NCBI GenBank assembly: GCA_031286585.1
Contig: JAITUC010000017.1
Location: forward strand, 1 to 41,332
DNA: 41,332 bases
DNA from: Delftia acidovorans
Lineage (GTDB): Bacteria > Pseudomonadota > Gammaproteobacteria > Burkholderiales > Burkholderiaceae_C
Direction: 5' to 3'
The notes beneath the pieces are model-generated. The model made no database searches. It had not been told where the DNA came from and worked only from the letters and a program-made list of their open reading frames with translations. The position numbers and the translations under genes were made by a program. Below, piece after piece: positions 7,427 to 14,934 of this stretch (position 1 is the stretch's first letter; each line of letters opens with the position of its first letter).

Positions 7427-8158
7427 ATGCCATCGTCGTCCTCCACGCCTTCAGCGGTTCGCTGCAGCGAATGCATGCGTTCGTCCCATTGCCTGCTGGG
7501 CCAATTGCCTGAGCCCGCATTCCAGCAATGGCTGCCGCATATCCGGGAACGCGGCCTGGCCAAGGGGCACAGGCTCCAGGCACAGGGCAGCGTCGCCCAT
7601 GAATTCCAGGTGATCAAGATCGGCTTCGTGCTGGCCATGCGCCAGGGCGCCGACGGCGTGGCACGGCCCGTGGCGCTGTTCGGCAACGGCCATGCGCTGG
7701 GCAGCCCGGGCTGGCTGCAGCAGCCCTCGGCCATGCACTTCGAGGCGCTGGGCCCCGGCCGCATCTGCTGCGTGGACATCCCCGCCATCACACGCCGCGG
7801 CCTGGTCGATGCCGACTTCGTGCGCGCACTGGCCACCAGCTACACCCAGCACAACGCCCTGCTGGCCGAATGGGCACGCATCGTGCGCATCCCCGGCGTG
7901 CTGCGCCAGCTGGCCGCCACGCTCATGCAGCTGGCGTCCCTGCAGTCGAGCCTGCTGGTGCGCCTGCCCAGCCAGGGCGCCCTGGCCGCCCTGCTGGCCA
8001 CCACGCGCGAAACCATCGCGCGCAGTCTCGTGCGCCTGGTGCAGCTCGGCGCACTGGAGCGGCCGGACCGATGGCATTGTGTGCTGCAGCCTGCGGTGTT
8101 GTTGAGGATCAGTGGGGGTGGGGTGAGGGAGGTGGAGTACCAGGGGACGGGAGCCTGA
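7427..8158 (+). CDS. CRP/FNR-family transcriptional regulator with FNR-like cysteine motif
   Basis: 243-residue regulator with an N-terminal cyclic-nucleotide-binding-like beta-roll, a dimer helix (about 135-170) and a C-terminal helix-turn-helix (about 180-215). Cys13, Cys16 and Cys22 reproduce the C-X2-C-X5-C spacing of the oxygen sensor FNR. A Cys114-Cys115 pair sits next to the VDIP segment that aligns with FNR Cys122-EIP, but one to two residues early. It may therefore carry an O2-labile Fe-S cluster, or a variant of it. The recognition helix reads TTRETIARSLV; its Arg-Glu pair resembles CRP (R180-E181) as much as FNR, so TGTGA-type half-sites are possible. It lies just downstream of an operon rich in O2-dependent enzymes. 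Targets are inferred, not shown. Confidence 0.85.
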   Translation: MPSSSSTPSAVRCSECMRSSHCLLGQLPEPAFQQWLPHIRERGLAKGHRLQAQGSVAHEFQVIKIGFVLAMRQGADGVARPVALFGNGHALGSPGWLQQPSAMHFEALGPGRICCVDIPAITRRGLVDADFVRALATSYTQHNALLAEWARIVRIPGVLRQLAATLMQLASLQSSLLVRLPSQGALAALLATTRETIARSLVRLVQLGALERPDRWHCVLQPAVLLRISGGGVREVEYQGTGA

Positions 8159-8178
8159 ACACCCATACCAGGCTTCTT

Positions 8179-8199
8179 TTGTAGCCAACTGGCTACAAT
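8179..8199 (+). promoter_or_regulatory. Autoregulatory palindrome and -10 box of the toxin-antitoxin operon
   Basis: TTGTAGCCA (8179-8187), AC, TGGCTACAA (8190-8198) is a perfect 9-bp inverted repeat. It contains the -10 hexamer TACAAT (8194-8199). The toxin ATG begins exactly 6 nt later at 8206, so transcription should start at or next to the start codon and the mRNA should be leaderless. Antitoxin bound to the palindrome would cover the -10 box, as expected for an autoregulated type II module. A convincing -35 is not visible. Confidence 0.75.
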
Positions 8200-8205
8200 C
8201 CAACC

Positions 8206-8502
8206 ATGTACAGCGTCATCGAAACCGAGGCGTTTGCTGATTGGGTAGACAGCATTCGTGACATGCCAACTCGTATCCGCCTGCGTCGTCGCCTGGGCAA
8301 AGCCATGCGCGGAAACCTGGGAGACGTGAAATCCGTTGGCGAGGGCCTATGGGAGATGCGCGAGTTTTTCGGGCCAGGTTGGCGCATGTACTACATCCAA
8401 CGCGATCATGTTCTGATCGTGATGCTTGGCGGCGGAGACAAGTCCAGCCAGGCGCAGGACATTGCTGCGGCCAGGGCGATGGCCAGGGAGATCAAGCTAT
8501 GA
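8206..8502 (+). CDS. RelE/HigB-type addiction module toxin
   Basis: 98-residue toxin of the RelE/ParE superfamily, in the group of putative addiction-module killer proteins usually encoded before a HigA-like antitoxin. Features seen: an N-terminal segment SVIETEAFADWVDSIRD, a basic helix region RIRLRRRLGKAMRGNLGD, then the beta-strand core VGEGLWEMREFFGPGWRMYY and a C-terminal VLIVMLGGGDKSSQAQDI. These proteins are generally ribosome-dependent mRNA interferases; here that is family inference. No Shine-Dalgarno precedes the ATG. The stop overlaps the antitoxin start (ATGA, 8499-8502), giving translational coupling in toxin-first order. Confidence 0.9.
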   Translation: MYSVIETEAFADWVDSIRDMPTRIRLRRRLGKAMRGNLGDVKSVGEGLWEMREFFGPGWRMYYIQRDHVLIVMLGGGDKSSQAQDIAAARAMAREIKL

Positions 8503-8807
8503 GCAACATCAAGATGCGGCCATTCGACATGGCCAACTACCTCGGCACCGAAGAGGAAATCGTGGAGTACCTGCGCCAGGCGCTGGAAGACAACGATCCG
8601 GCCGAACTGGCTGCGGCGCTGGGCGACATCGCACGCGCGCGCGGCATGACTCAGCTCGCTCGCGACACCGGACTTTCTCGCGAAAGCCTCTACAAAAGCC
8701 TATCTGGCGAACGGGCGCCCAGTTCCGAGACGCTGTTCAAGGTGATTCAGGCCATGGGCTTCAGGCTCACCATCGCTCCTGCCGCATCGCAGCAGCCAGC
8801 AGCCTGA
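8499..8807 (+). CDS. HigA-like antitoxin with helix-turn-helix domain
   Basis: 102-residue antitoxin of the addiction-module antidote family. The N-terminal part (RPFDMANYLGTEEEIVEYL, then LEDNDPAELAAALGDIARA) is the family signature. The middle holds an XRE-type helix-turn-helix (MTQLARDTGLSRESLYKSLS), followed by FKVIQAMGFRL, which likely pairs with the toxin. It should neutralise the toxin upstream and repress the operon through the palindrome at 8179-8198. The start is fixed by the 4-bp overlap with the toxin stop. The C-terminal tail is Ala/Gln-rich and probably disordered. Confidence 0.9.
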   Translation: MSNIKMRPFDMANYLGTEEEIVEYLRQALEDNDPAELAAALGDIARARGMTQLARDTGLSRESLYKSLSGERAPSSETLFKVIQAMGFRLTIAPAASQQPAA

Positions 8808-8823
8808 CAATCGGATCACCCGC

Positions 8824-10605
8824 TTACTGCACCAACACCGCCTCTGCAGGCCTTTGCAACAGAGGCGGAATCTGCTCTGCCGGCATGGCGCGGGCGAACA
8901 GCCAGCCCTGGTAGGCGTCGCAGTCCAGGATGCGCAGCAGGCGCAGTTGCTCGGCCGTTTCCACGCCTTCGGCGACCACCTGCAGGCCCAGGGTGCGGGC
9001 CAGCGCGATTACGGCCTTGACGATCTTGGCGTCGGCCGGGCTGTCGAGCATGGGACCGATGAAGGTGCGGTCTATCTTCACGCGCGAGACGGGCAGATCG
9101 CGCAGGTGGGCCAGCGAGGAGTAGCCGGTGCCGAAGTCGTCCAGCACCACGCACACGCCGGCCGCCAGCAGGCTGCCCAGCAACTCGCGCGCCTGCAGAG
9201 GGTCGGTCATGGCGGCGGACTCGGTGACCTCCAGCTCCAGCAGGTGCGGCGGCACGCCATGCCGGGCCAGGCTGCCCATGAGGCGCTGCTGCAGGTCGGC
9301 CTGGCGCAGTTGCTGGGCCGAGAGGTTGACCGCCACGCGCAGCGGCATGCCTGCGCGCAGCCAGTCGCCGGCCTGGCGGCAGGCGGCATCGATCACCCAT
9401 TCCCCAAGGGCCAGGATCAGGCCCGTGGATTCAGCCACGGGCACGAAGCGTTCGGGCGAGACCCAGCCCATCTGCTCGTCGTTCCAGCGCAGCAGGGCTT
9501 CCACGCCCTGGACCTGGCCGCCCGCCACCTGCACCTGGGGCTGGAAGTGCAGGCTCAGCAGGCCCCGGTCCAGGGCACGCTTGAGGCGTTCGTGCAGCAG
9601 CACTTTCTCTGCCATGGCTTCGCCCATGGCGCTGGCATAGCGCGCATAGGAGGAGCGGCTGCGCTGCTTGGCGTCGTACATGGCCATGTCGGCATAGCGC
9701 ATGAGGGTGGCAGCATCGCCCGCGTCCTGCGGATAGAAGGCGGCGCCCACGCTGGCACCGAAGTTCAGCGCGTAGTGGCCTATGGTGCAGGGCCGGCACA
9801 GCTCGTGCAGCAGCACGTCGATGCGCTGGCGCAGATCGGGCTCGTTGCAGGGCTGCAGCAGCGCGGTGAATTCGTCACCACCCATGCGCGCCAGCGTGGC
9901 CGAGCCGCCCAGCGCGGCCTGCAGGCGGCGCGCCACCTCCTTGAGGACCTGGTCGCCCACGTCGTGGCCATAGCCGTCGTTGATGGCCTTGAAGTTGTCG
10001 AGGTCTAGCAGCAGCAGCGCAAAGGACGCAGGCCCGGTGCCCGGGTCCGCCTGCCCTTGCGCAGGGACCTGCGCAGGCGCATGGGCCCGAGATATCGCCT
10101 CCTCCAGCTGCAGCCCGAACTGCCAGCGGTTGAGCAGGCCGGTCAGCGTGTCGTGGGTGGCGTGGTAGTGCATGCAGGCCTCCATCTGGCGCAGCTGCGA
10201 CAGGTCGCGCACAAAGGCCACGGCCACGCCGCCGCCGTGCGGCGAGTGGCCCAGGGCGATGTCCACGGACAGGCGCTTGCCGTCCTTGCGCAGCAGCCAC
10301 AGATCGCGCCCCTGGCCCATGGGCCGGCGCGCGGGCTGGGCGAAGTAGGACTGCAGTTGCGGTCCGTGGGCCGCCTGCGTCTCGGCCGGCAGCAGCATCT
10401 GCAGGGGATGACCCAGCAATTCGGCGGCGCCGTAGCCGCTCATGGCCTGCATGGCGGGATTGGCCAGCAGGATGCGGCCGCTGCGGTCCACAAGCAGGAT
10501 GCCGTCGGGCGCGGCCTCCATGGCCACACGCTTGAGGTCTTCGTCCAGCGCCTCGCCCGGTGCGACGGGATCACCGGCATCCATGCTCCAGCACGGCGCC
10601 CTCAT
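8824..10605 (-). CDS. PAS-GGDEF-EAL cyclic di-GMP signalling protein
   Basis: 593 residues with an N-terminal PAS domain (about 20-140, starting near [17 protein letters not shown]), then a GGDEF diguanylate cyclase domain (about 160-325) and an EAL phosphodiesterase domain (about 340-585). The cyclase site MGGDEF is intact, but the product-inhibition I-site RxxD that usually precedes it reads GGSA and is absent. The EAL domain keeps its signature residues: [39 protein letters not shown] and EGVET. Both activities are therefore possible. No membrane segment is seen, so it is probably cytoplasmic. Its start overlaps the aer stop (ATGA, 10602-10605), so c-di-GMP turnover is translationally coupled to the aerotaxis receptor. 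Confidence 0.93.
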   Translation of the reverse strand: MRAPCWSMDAGDPVAPGEALDEDLKRVAMEAAPDGILLVDRSGRILLANPAMQAMSGYGAAELLGHPLQMLLPAETQAAHGPQLQSYFAQPARRPMGQGRDLWLLRKDGKRLSVDIALGHSPHGGGVAVAFVRDLSQLRQMEACMHYHATHDTLTGLLNRWQFGLQLEEAISRAHAPAQVPAQGQADPGTGPASFALLLLDLDNFKAINDGYGHDVGDQVLKEVARRLQAALGGSATLARMGGDEFTALLQPCNEPDLRQRIDVLLHELCRPCTIGHYALNFGASVGAAFYPQDAGDAATLMRYADMAMYDAKQRSRSSYARYASAMGEAMAEKVLLHERLKRALDRGLLSLHFQPQVQVAGGQVQGVEALLRWNDEQMGWVSPERFVPVAESTGLILALGEWVIDAACRQAGDWLRAGMPLRVAVNLSAQQLRQADLQQRLMGSLARHGVPPHLLELEVTESAAMTDPLQARELLGSLLAAGVCVVLDDFGTGYSSLAHLRDLPVSRVKIDRTFIGPMLDSPADAKIVKAVIALARTLGLQVVAEGVETAEQLRLLRILDCDAYQGWLFARAMPAEQIPPLLQRPAEAVLVQ

Positions 10606-12179
10606 GCGGACGCCCCGCTGCCGTGAAAGACCGATGCCGCAGCCTCCAGCGCCTGCGCCTGTCCGGCCAGCAGCTGTGCGTGCCCGATGGTGTTGCGCGC
10701 CAGCGCGGCGTTGTGCTGGGTCATCTCTTCGAGCTGCTGCACGGCAGCCTGCACTTGCTTCACGCCGCCGGCCTGGGCCTGGCTGGCGGCCTGCATGCCT
10801 TCGGCCAGCGCCAGCTGCTCGCGCATATCGGCCTGCATGGCAAGCATGGCCTCGCCCACTTCACGTGCCATGGCGCAGCTTTGCGCCACCTGCTGCTGCG
10901 ATGCCTCGATCAATGCCTTGATCTGGCGCGCGGCGTGGGCGCTGCGCTGTGACAGGCCGCGCACCTCATCGGCCACCACGGCAAAGCCCTTGCCGTGTTC
11001 CCCGGCGCGTGCCGCCTCCACGGCGGCGTTGAGCGCCAGCAGGTTGGTCTGGAAGGCAATGCCGTCGATGAGCGCGCTGATCTGCCCCACCTGGTCGCTG
11101 GTCCGGGCCACGCCGCGCATGCCCTGGTCCAGTTGCTCGACCATGCGGCTGCTCTGCCCTGCCATCTCCACGCCATTCCGCGCGCGTGCGGCGGCCTCGC
11201 CGGCCTGGGCGCTGCTGCGCTCGATGGCGCCGGCCAGGGCCTGCATGGCCTGGGCCGATTGCTCCAGGCTTGCGGCCGCCGCCTCGGTGCGATCGCTCAG
11301 TTCGGTGCTGCCCTGCTGCACGGCCAGGGCGCAGCGGCGCACCTGGTCGCTCTTGCCCTGGATGTCGCCGACCAGGGAGACCAGGTTGAGCCCGGTCTGC
11401 CGCACGGCGCTGCCGATGGCGCCGATCTCGTCGGTGCGCTGCAGGAACCGTGCATCGGTCTGCTGCCCGCTGGCCACGGCCTGTGCCTGGCCGCGCAGCG
11501 CCGCCAGGGGCATGAGCAGCCGACTGCGCAGCCATTGCCCGGACGCCACGCAGGCCAGGCTCCAGATCAGCCAGGCCGGCCAGACCTGGGCCAGCGGCAA
11601 GGCCGATGCCTGCAGCGCGGATGACCACAACCCGGCCGACCCCAGCAGCCACAGGCCGGCCACCACGGCCTGCACGCGCCAGGCCAGCGGCCGAAAGCGC
11701 CACCACCGCTGCAGCGCGCCCACGGCGCCACGCCCCACGGGAAAGCCCCGGTGCAGGCCCGGCGAGCGCACGCCGGCATTGATCTGTTCATAGAGCGCCG
11801 CATGCTGCTGCACCTCGCACGGCTCGGGACGGGTGCGCACGGACAGGTAGCCGACCACGGCGCCCGCATGGCGTATGGGACTGGCGTTGGCACGTACCCA
11901 GTAGTGGTCGCCGTTCTTGCGCCGGTTCTTGACCAGGGCGCTCCAGGGCAGTCCGCGCTGGATGGTGGACCACATGTCGGCAAAGGCGGCGGCCGGCATG
12001 TCGGGATGGCGCACGATGCTGTGGGCCTTGCCGTAGAGCTCGTCGGCCTCGAAGCCGCTGACGCGGATGAAGGCATCGTTGGCATAGACGATGCGCCCCT
12101 TCAGGTCGGTGACGGAAAGAAGCGTCTCTCCTTCGCTCAGAGGGTACTCACGCTGGGTGACGTACACGTTTCGCCGCAT
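10602..12179 (-). CDS. aer: Aerotaxis receptor Aer (PAS-containing methyl-accepting chemotaxis protein)
   Basis: 525 residues. The N-terminal PAS domain (1 to about 115) closely follows E. coli Aer: [38 protein letters not shown] and [15 protein letters not shown], the FAD-binding surface that senses redox and oxygen. A membrane anchor with two hydrophobic stretches (about 165-215) precedes a HAMP-like segment. The cytoplasmic signalling domain has the canonical hairpin tip [19 protein letters not shown] and [18 protein letters not shown]. It would feed CheA/CheW to steer cells toward favourable oxygen levels. The gene is coupled to the GGDEF-EAL gene downstream. A CRP-like palindrome lies about 115 bp upstream. 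Confidence 0.93.
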   Translation of the reverse strand: MRRNVYVTQREYPLSEGETLLSVTDLKGRIVYANDAFIRVSGFEADELYGKAHSIVRHPDMPAAAFADMWSTIQRGLPWSALVKNRRKNGDHYWVRANASPIRHAGAVVGYLSVRTRPEPCEVQQHAALYEQINAGVRSPGLHRGFPVGRGAVGALQRWWRFRPLAWRVQAVVAGLWLLGSAGLWSSALQASALPLAQVWPAWLIWSLACVASGQWLRSRLLMPLAALRGQAQAVASGQQTDARFLQRTDEIGAIGSAVRQTGLNLVSLVGDIQGKSDQVRRCALAVQQGSTELSDRTEAAAASLEQSAQAMQALAGAIERSSAQAGEAAARARNGVEMAGQSSRMVEQLDQGMRGVARTSDQVGQISALIDGIAFQTNLLALNAAVEAARAGEHGKGFAVVADEVRGLSQRSAHAARQIKALIEASQQQVAQSCAMAREVGEAMLAMQADMREQLALAEGMQAASQAQAGGVKQVQAAVQQLEEMTQHNAALARNTIGHAQLLAGQAQALEAAASVFHGSGASA

Positions 12180-12294
12180 GGATCAGGTCTCTCGGAGATG
12201 GGCGGGGCGTCGGCATGACACCCCCAGGCGGGGCCCACTCTAAGCAGTCCTGAGGCGATGCACATCAGGGATGGTGTGCTGCAGCGCGCCTAAA

Positions 12295-12328
12295 CGCAGC
12301 CAATGTGACGGGGGTCACATTGGCTGCG
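12295..12328. promoter_or_regulatory. Perfect 15-bp-arm inverted repeat with TGTGA-N6-TCACA core
   Basis: Fifteen-base arms (12295-12309 and 12314-12328) are perfectly complementary around a GGGG loop. The inner part reads TGTGA (12304-12308), six bases, TCACA (12315-12319), the CRP/FNR-superfamily operator layout. It sits 12 bp after the SCO stop and about 115 bp upstream of aer, both on the minus strand. It may be the transcription end of the oxidase cluster (no T-run, so weak), an operator for aer, or both. Confidence 0.7.
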
Positions 12329-12340
12329 GCGCGCACCGGA

Positions 12341-12955
12341 TCAGGAGCGTTTTTCCTGCAGCAAGGCCTTGACGTCGGCGCCCAGCACCTGCGGGCCGCC
12401 GCCGTATCGCTCATACACGCGCAGGCGGCCGGCCGTGTCATAGACATAGCTGCCGGCCGAATGGTCCAGCGTGTAGGTGCCCTCGGTCTTGCCGGGCACT
12501 TTCTTGTAGAAGAGCTTGAAGTCCTTGGCGACTGCAGCGGTCTCTTCCGGCGTGCCGTGCAGGCCGACGAAGCCGGGGTCGAAATTGCCCAGGTAGGCCT
12601 TGAGCACCTCCGGCGTGTCGCGCTCGGGGTCCAGGGTGACGAAGACGCCCTGCAGCCTGTCGCCGTCGGCGCCCAGTTGCTGCTTGACCTCGACCAGCTC
12701 CTGCATCGTGGTGGGGCAGACATCGGGGCATTGCGTGTAGCCGAAGAAGACCACGACGACCTTGCCCGCAAAGTCCTTGATGCTGCGCGGCCTGCCGTCC
12801 ACATCGCGCAGGGGAATGTCCTTGGCGTATTCGGCGCCCGTGACATCGACGCCCTGGAAACTGGTCTTTGCCTCGCGCGAGCATCCGCTCAGCGCCAGGG
12901 CGCCCCATGCCATGGCGGTCACGCCCAGAACGCGCAGCGCTGTCCGTTTGTTCAT
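12341..12955 (-). CDS. SCO1/SenC family copper chaperone lipoprotein
   Basis: 204-residue periplasmic, membrane-anchored assembly factor that delivers copper to the CuA centre of cytochrome c oxidase subunit II. A lipoprotein signal ends in ALSGC (Cys25). The thioredoxin-like domain carries the copper-binding C-x3-C as C76-PDV-C80 and the conserved His at 165 in LDHSAG. It is the last gene of the oxidase cluster on this strand, 187 bp downstream of the thioredoxin-like gene. In many related bacteria ctaA and ctaB (heme A synthesis) stand at this point; here they are absent. Confidence 0.95.
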   Translation of the reverse strand: MNKRTALRVLGVTAMAWGALALSGCSREAKTSFQGVDVTGAEYAKDIPLRDVDGRPRSIKDFAGKVVVVFFGYTQCPDVCPTTMQELVEVKQQLGADGDRLQGVFVTLDPERDTPEVLKAYLGNFDPGFVGLHGTPEETAAVAKDFKLFYKKVPGKTEGTYTLDHSAGSYVYDTAGRLRVYERYGGGPQVLGADVKALLQEKRS

Positions 12956-13142
12956 GCTTCCTCAACAAGGTGGTTGCCGCAGGCTGCGTGGCCGCAAGGC
13001 TGCGCGCCGGCCCGGGCAGGAATGGAATAAATGGGAGGTTGAAGGCCACCGAATCAGCCACCTTCACACAGCCGCCGACCATAACCCATAACGGCAAGAC
13101 CCCAGCGCCACCGGGTCTGCGTTTCCCCGGCATGAACGGCGT

Positions 13143-13832
13143 TCAGTTGCCCTCGCCCGCGCGGCCCGGCTGGTCCCAGGAAGCCGATGCGCGCAGCAGC
13201 CGGTCCAGGTCGCGCTTGGCCTTGCCGGCATCGGCCATGCCCAGGCCTGCGGGCATGCGCATCATCCAGTGGCCCTGCGGATCCACCACGTACAGGTGGT
13301 CCTGCAGCGCATGGCCGGGCGCGGGCTGCAGCCAGCCGCGCAGCACGGCCTCGGGCACGCGCAGCACCGTGGCCTGGGCCAGCGCGGGGCGCAGGTGCGC
13401 GGGCACGGGTGCGTCGTCAGAGATGAGCCAGACCCGGTCCAGCCGGTCCTTTTCGCGGCCCAGTGTTTCGCGCAGCTGGCGCTGCAGATAGAGGTGGCTT
13501 TCGCAGGCGCTGCCGCAGGCACCGCCCGCCACGCTGAGCAACAGCCACTGGCCCTTGAGCGACTGCAGCGGCAGCGGCGCGCCATCCAGCGTGGTGGCCG
13601 TGGCCGAAGGCAGGGCCGGCTGGGCGGCGATCAGCTCGCCAAAACTGCGCTGCTGGCTGGGCCGCAGCACGTAGTAGGTGAGATAGGAGGCCACCACGGG
13701 CGCGGCACAGACCGCGAACACGGCCAGCATCTTCCAGCGGCCGCTGCGCGTGCGCCGCGTGCCCTCAAGGCCGGATTGCAGCGGCGGCAGGCCGTGGATG
13801 GTCATCTCCAGCGGCGATTCAGGAACGGGCAT
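13143..13832 (-). CDS. Membrane-anchored thioredoxin-like protein of the oxidase cluster
   Basis: About 229 residues from the ATG at 13832; an in-frame ATG at 13874 would add 14 residues and overlap SURF1 further. One transmembrane helix (MLAVFAVCAAPVVASYLTYYVL) anchors a periplasmic domain with thioredoxin or SCO-like order: LPLQSLKGQWLLLSV, then GGACGSACESHLYLQRQL with a C-x3-C pair like that of SCO proteins, and later HLYVVDPQGHWMMRMP. A copper or redox role in oxidase assembly is plausible but inferred. It overlaps the end of SURF1 and so is co-translated with the cluster. Confidence 0.85.
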   Translation of the reverse strand: MPVPESPLEMTIHGLPPLQSGLEGTRRTRSGRWKMLAVFAVCAAPVVASYLTYYVLRPSQQRSFGELIAAQPALPSATATTLDGAPLPLQSLKGQWLLLSVAGGACGSACESHLYLQRQLRETLGREKDRLDRVWLISDDAPVPAHLRPALAQATVLRVPEAVLRGWLQPAPGHALQDHLYVVDPQGHWMMRMPAGLGMADAGKAKRDLDRLLRASASWDQPGRAGEGN

Positions 13833-14619
13833 GGCGCGGGCGGACAAAGCGTCGGACGATTTGGAACCAGACATACAAAAGCGTGATCAGGGCCGCAAGT
13901 CCAAACCATTGGAACGCATAGCCATGGTGTTTCTCGACACCGGCCGTCACAACGGGCCAGTCGCGCCGCAGGCCTTCGCTGGCTTCGCCGGTCTGCAGCA
14001 GGCTCCATTCGCGCAGCGGCAGCCCGGAGGCCACAGCCCATTCGGCAATGTCCACATTCTGTCGGATGCGCGACTTTTGCCCATCAGGGTCTGCCCCTGC
14101 ACGGCCGAATTCGTAGAGCCGGGACGGCGCGGCTTCCATGCGCCCCTGGACGGTGACCAGGCCTTCGGGCGTCTGCACCTCGGGCAAGGCCGTGCGGTCC
14201 AGAAAGTTGCGCGGCACCCAGCCGCGCTGCACGGCGATCACCACATCCTCGTGCGGCGCGGCCAGCCGCAGCGGCGTGAGCACAAAGAAGCCCGGCTGGC
14301 CCTGCATCTGGCGGTTGTCCAGGTACAGAGACTGCCCGGCAATCCAGTGGCCCTGCAGCCGCACGGGCCGGTGCAGCCAGGGCGCCGCCTCGGTGTTCAC
14401 GGCAGCACCGGGCTGCATGGACGCCAGCTGCGCGTTGTCCAACGGCGGCAGGCCCTGCTGGCGCTGCACGGCATCGAACAATTGCTGCTTGTAGGCCGCG
14501 CGCTGCAGTTGCCAGCGGCCCAGGGACAGCGTGATGGCCACGCAGACCAGCGCGGCCAAGGTGATCAGTACAAACCGCCAGCGGTCTGGCATTCTGGAAA
14601 CACGCACCGGATAATCCAC
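13819..14619 (-). CDS. SURF1 family cytochrome oxidase assembly protein
   Basis: 266 residues with the SURF1 layout: an N-terminal transmembrane helix (FVLITLAALVCVAITLSLGRWQLQRA, with the GRWQ motif), a periplasmic domain containing VRLQGHW, LDNRQMQGQPGFFVLTPL and VQRGWVPR, and a C-terminal helix (HGYAFQWFGLAALITLLYVWF). SURF1 assists insertion of heme a into subunit I. Its upstream ATG lies only 2 bp from the start of the oppositely oriented DUF2909 gene; an internal start at Met10 (14592) is possible. It overlaps the downstream thioredoxin-like gene. Confidence 0.93.
   Translation of the reverse strand: MDYPVRVSRMPDRWRFVLITLAALVCVAITLSLGRWQLQRAAYKQQLFDAVQRQQGLPPLDNAQLASMQPGAAVNTEAAPWLHRPVRLQGHWIAGQSLYLDNRQMQGQPGFFVLTPLRLAAPHEDVVIAVQRGWVPRNFLDRTALPEVQTPEGLVTVQGRMEAAPSRLYEFGRAGADPDGQKSRIRQNVDIAEWAVASGLPLREWSLLQTGEASEGLRRDWPVVTAGVEKHHGYAFQWFGLAALITLLYVWFQIVRRFVRPRHARS
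14610..14615 (+). promoter_or_regulatory. -10 hexamer of the DUF2909 gene (leaderless geometry)
   Basis: GATAAT at 14610-14615 is followed by exactly 6 nt (CCACCC) and the ATG at 14622, so +1 would be the A of the start codon. A CTGGCA at 14586-14591 could serve as the -35 with an 18-bp spacer. No Shine-Dalgarno sequence lies before the ATG. Confidence 0.5.
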
Positions 14620-14621
14620 CC

Positions 14622-14864
14622 ATGAAATTCGTGATCGTTCTCGCCCTGCTGGCCATTGTCGCCAGTCTGGGCAGCGCCCTGTTCTTCATGATGCGCCGCA
14701 ATCCCGAAGACCAGGAGGGTGCGGGCGACGACAGGCGCCGCAGCCGCGCCATGTTCCGCGCACTGGCGCTGCGCGTGGGCCTGTCCATCACGCTGTTCCT
14801 GTGCGTGCTGCTGGCCGCCAAGCTGGGCTACATCCACCCTACGGGCTGGACCGCCGGGCAGTAG
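14622..14864 (+). CDS. Twin-transmembrane small protein (DUF2909)
   Basis: 80-residue protein with two hydrophobic helices (FVIVLALLAIVASLGSALFF and LALRVGLSITLFLCVLLAAKL) joined by a polar, charged loop (RRNPEDQEGAGDDRRRSR). The ending LGYIHPTGW is typical of DUF2909. It stands on the plus strand inside an otherwise minus-strand oxidase cluster, between coxC and SURF1, an arrangement I recall as usual in this group. Function is unknown; an association with oxidase assembly is inferred from position. Expression should start from its own promoter, which overlaps the SURF1 start. Confidence 0.9.
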   Translation: MKFVIVLALLAIVASLGSALFFMMRRNPEDQEGAGDDRRRSRAMFRALALRVGLSITLFLCVLLAAKLGYIHPTGWTAGQ

Positions 14865-14887
14865 CGACAAGACGCGAATCCACAAAC

Positions 14888-14915
14888 AAAAAGAAGCGCC
14901 CCGGCGCTTCTTTTT
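14888..14915. terminator. Bidirectional intrinsic terminator between DUF2909 and coxC
   Basis: AAAAAGAAGCGCC (14888-14900) pairs with GGCGCTTCTTTTT (14903-14915), giving A/T runs on both sides. It ends DUF2909 on the plus strand and coxC on the minus strand. It implies that SURF1 needs read-through or its own promoter. Confidence 0.9.
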
Positions 14916-14934
14916 GCAAGGGGCCGCAGACCGC

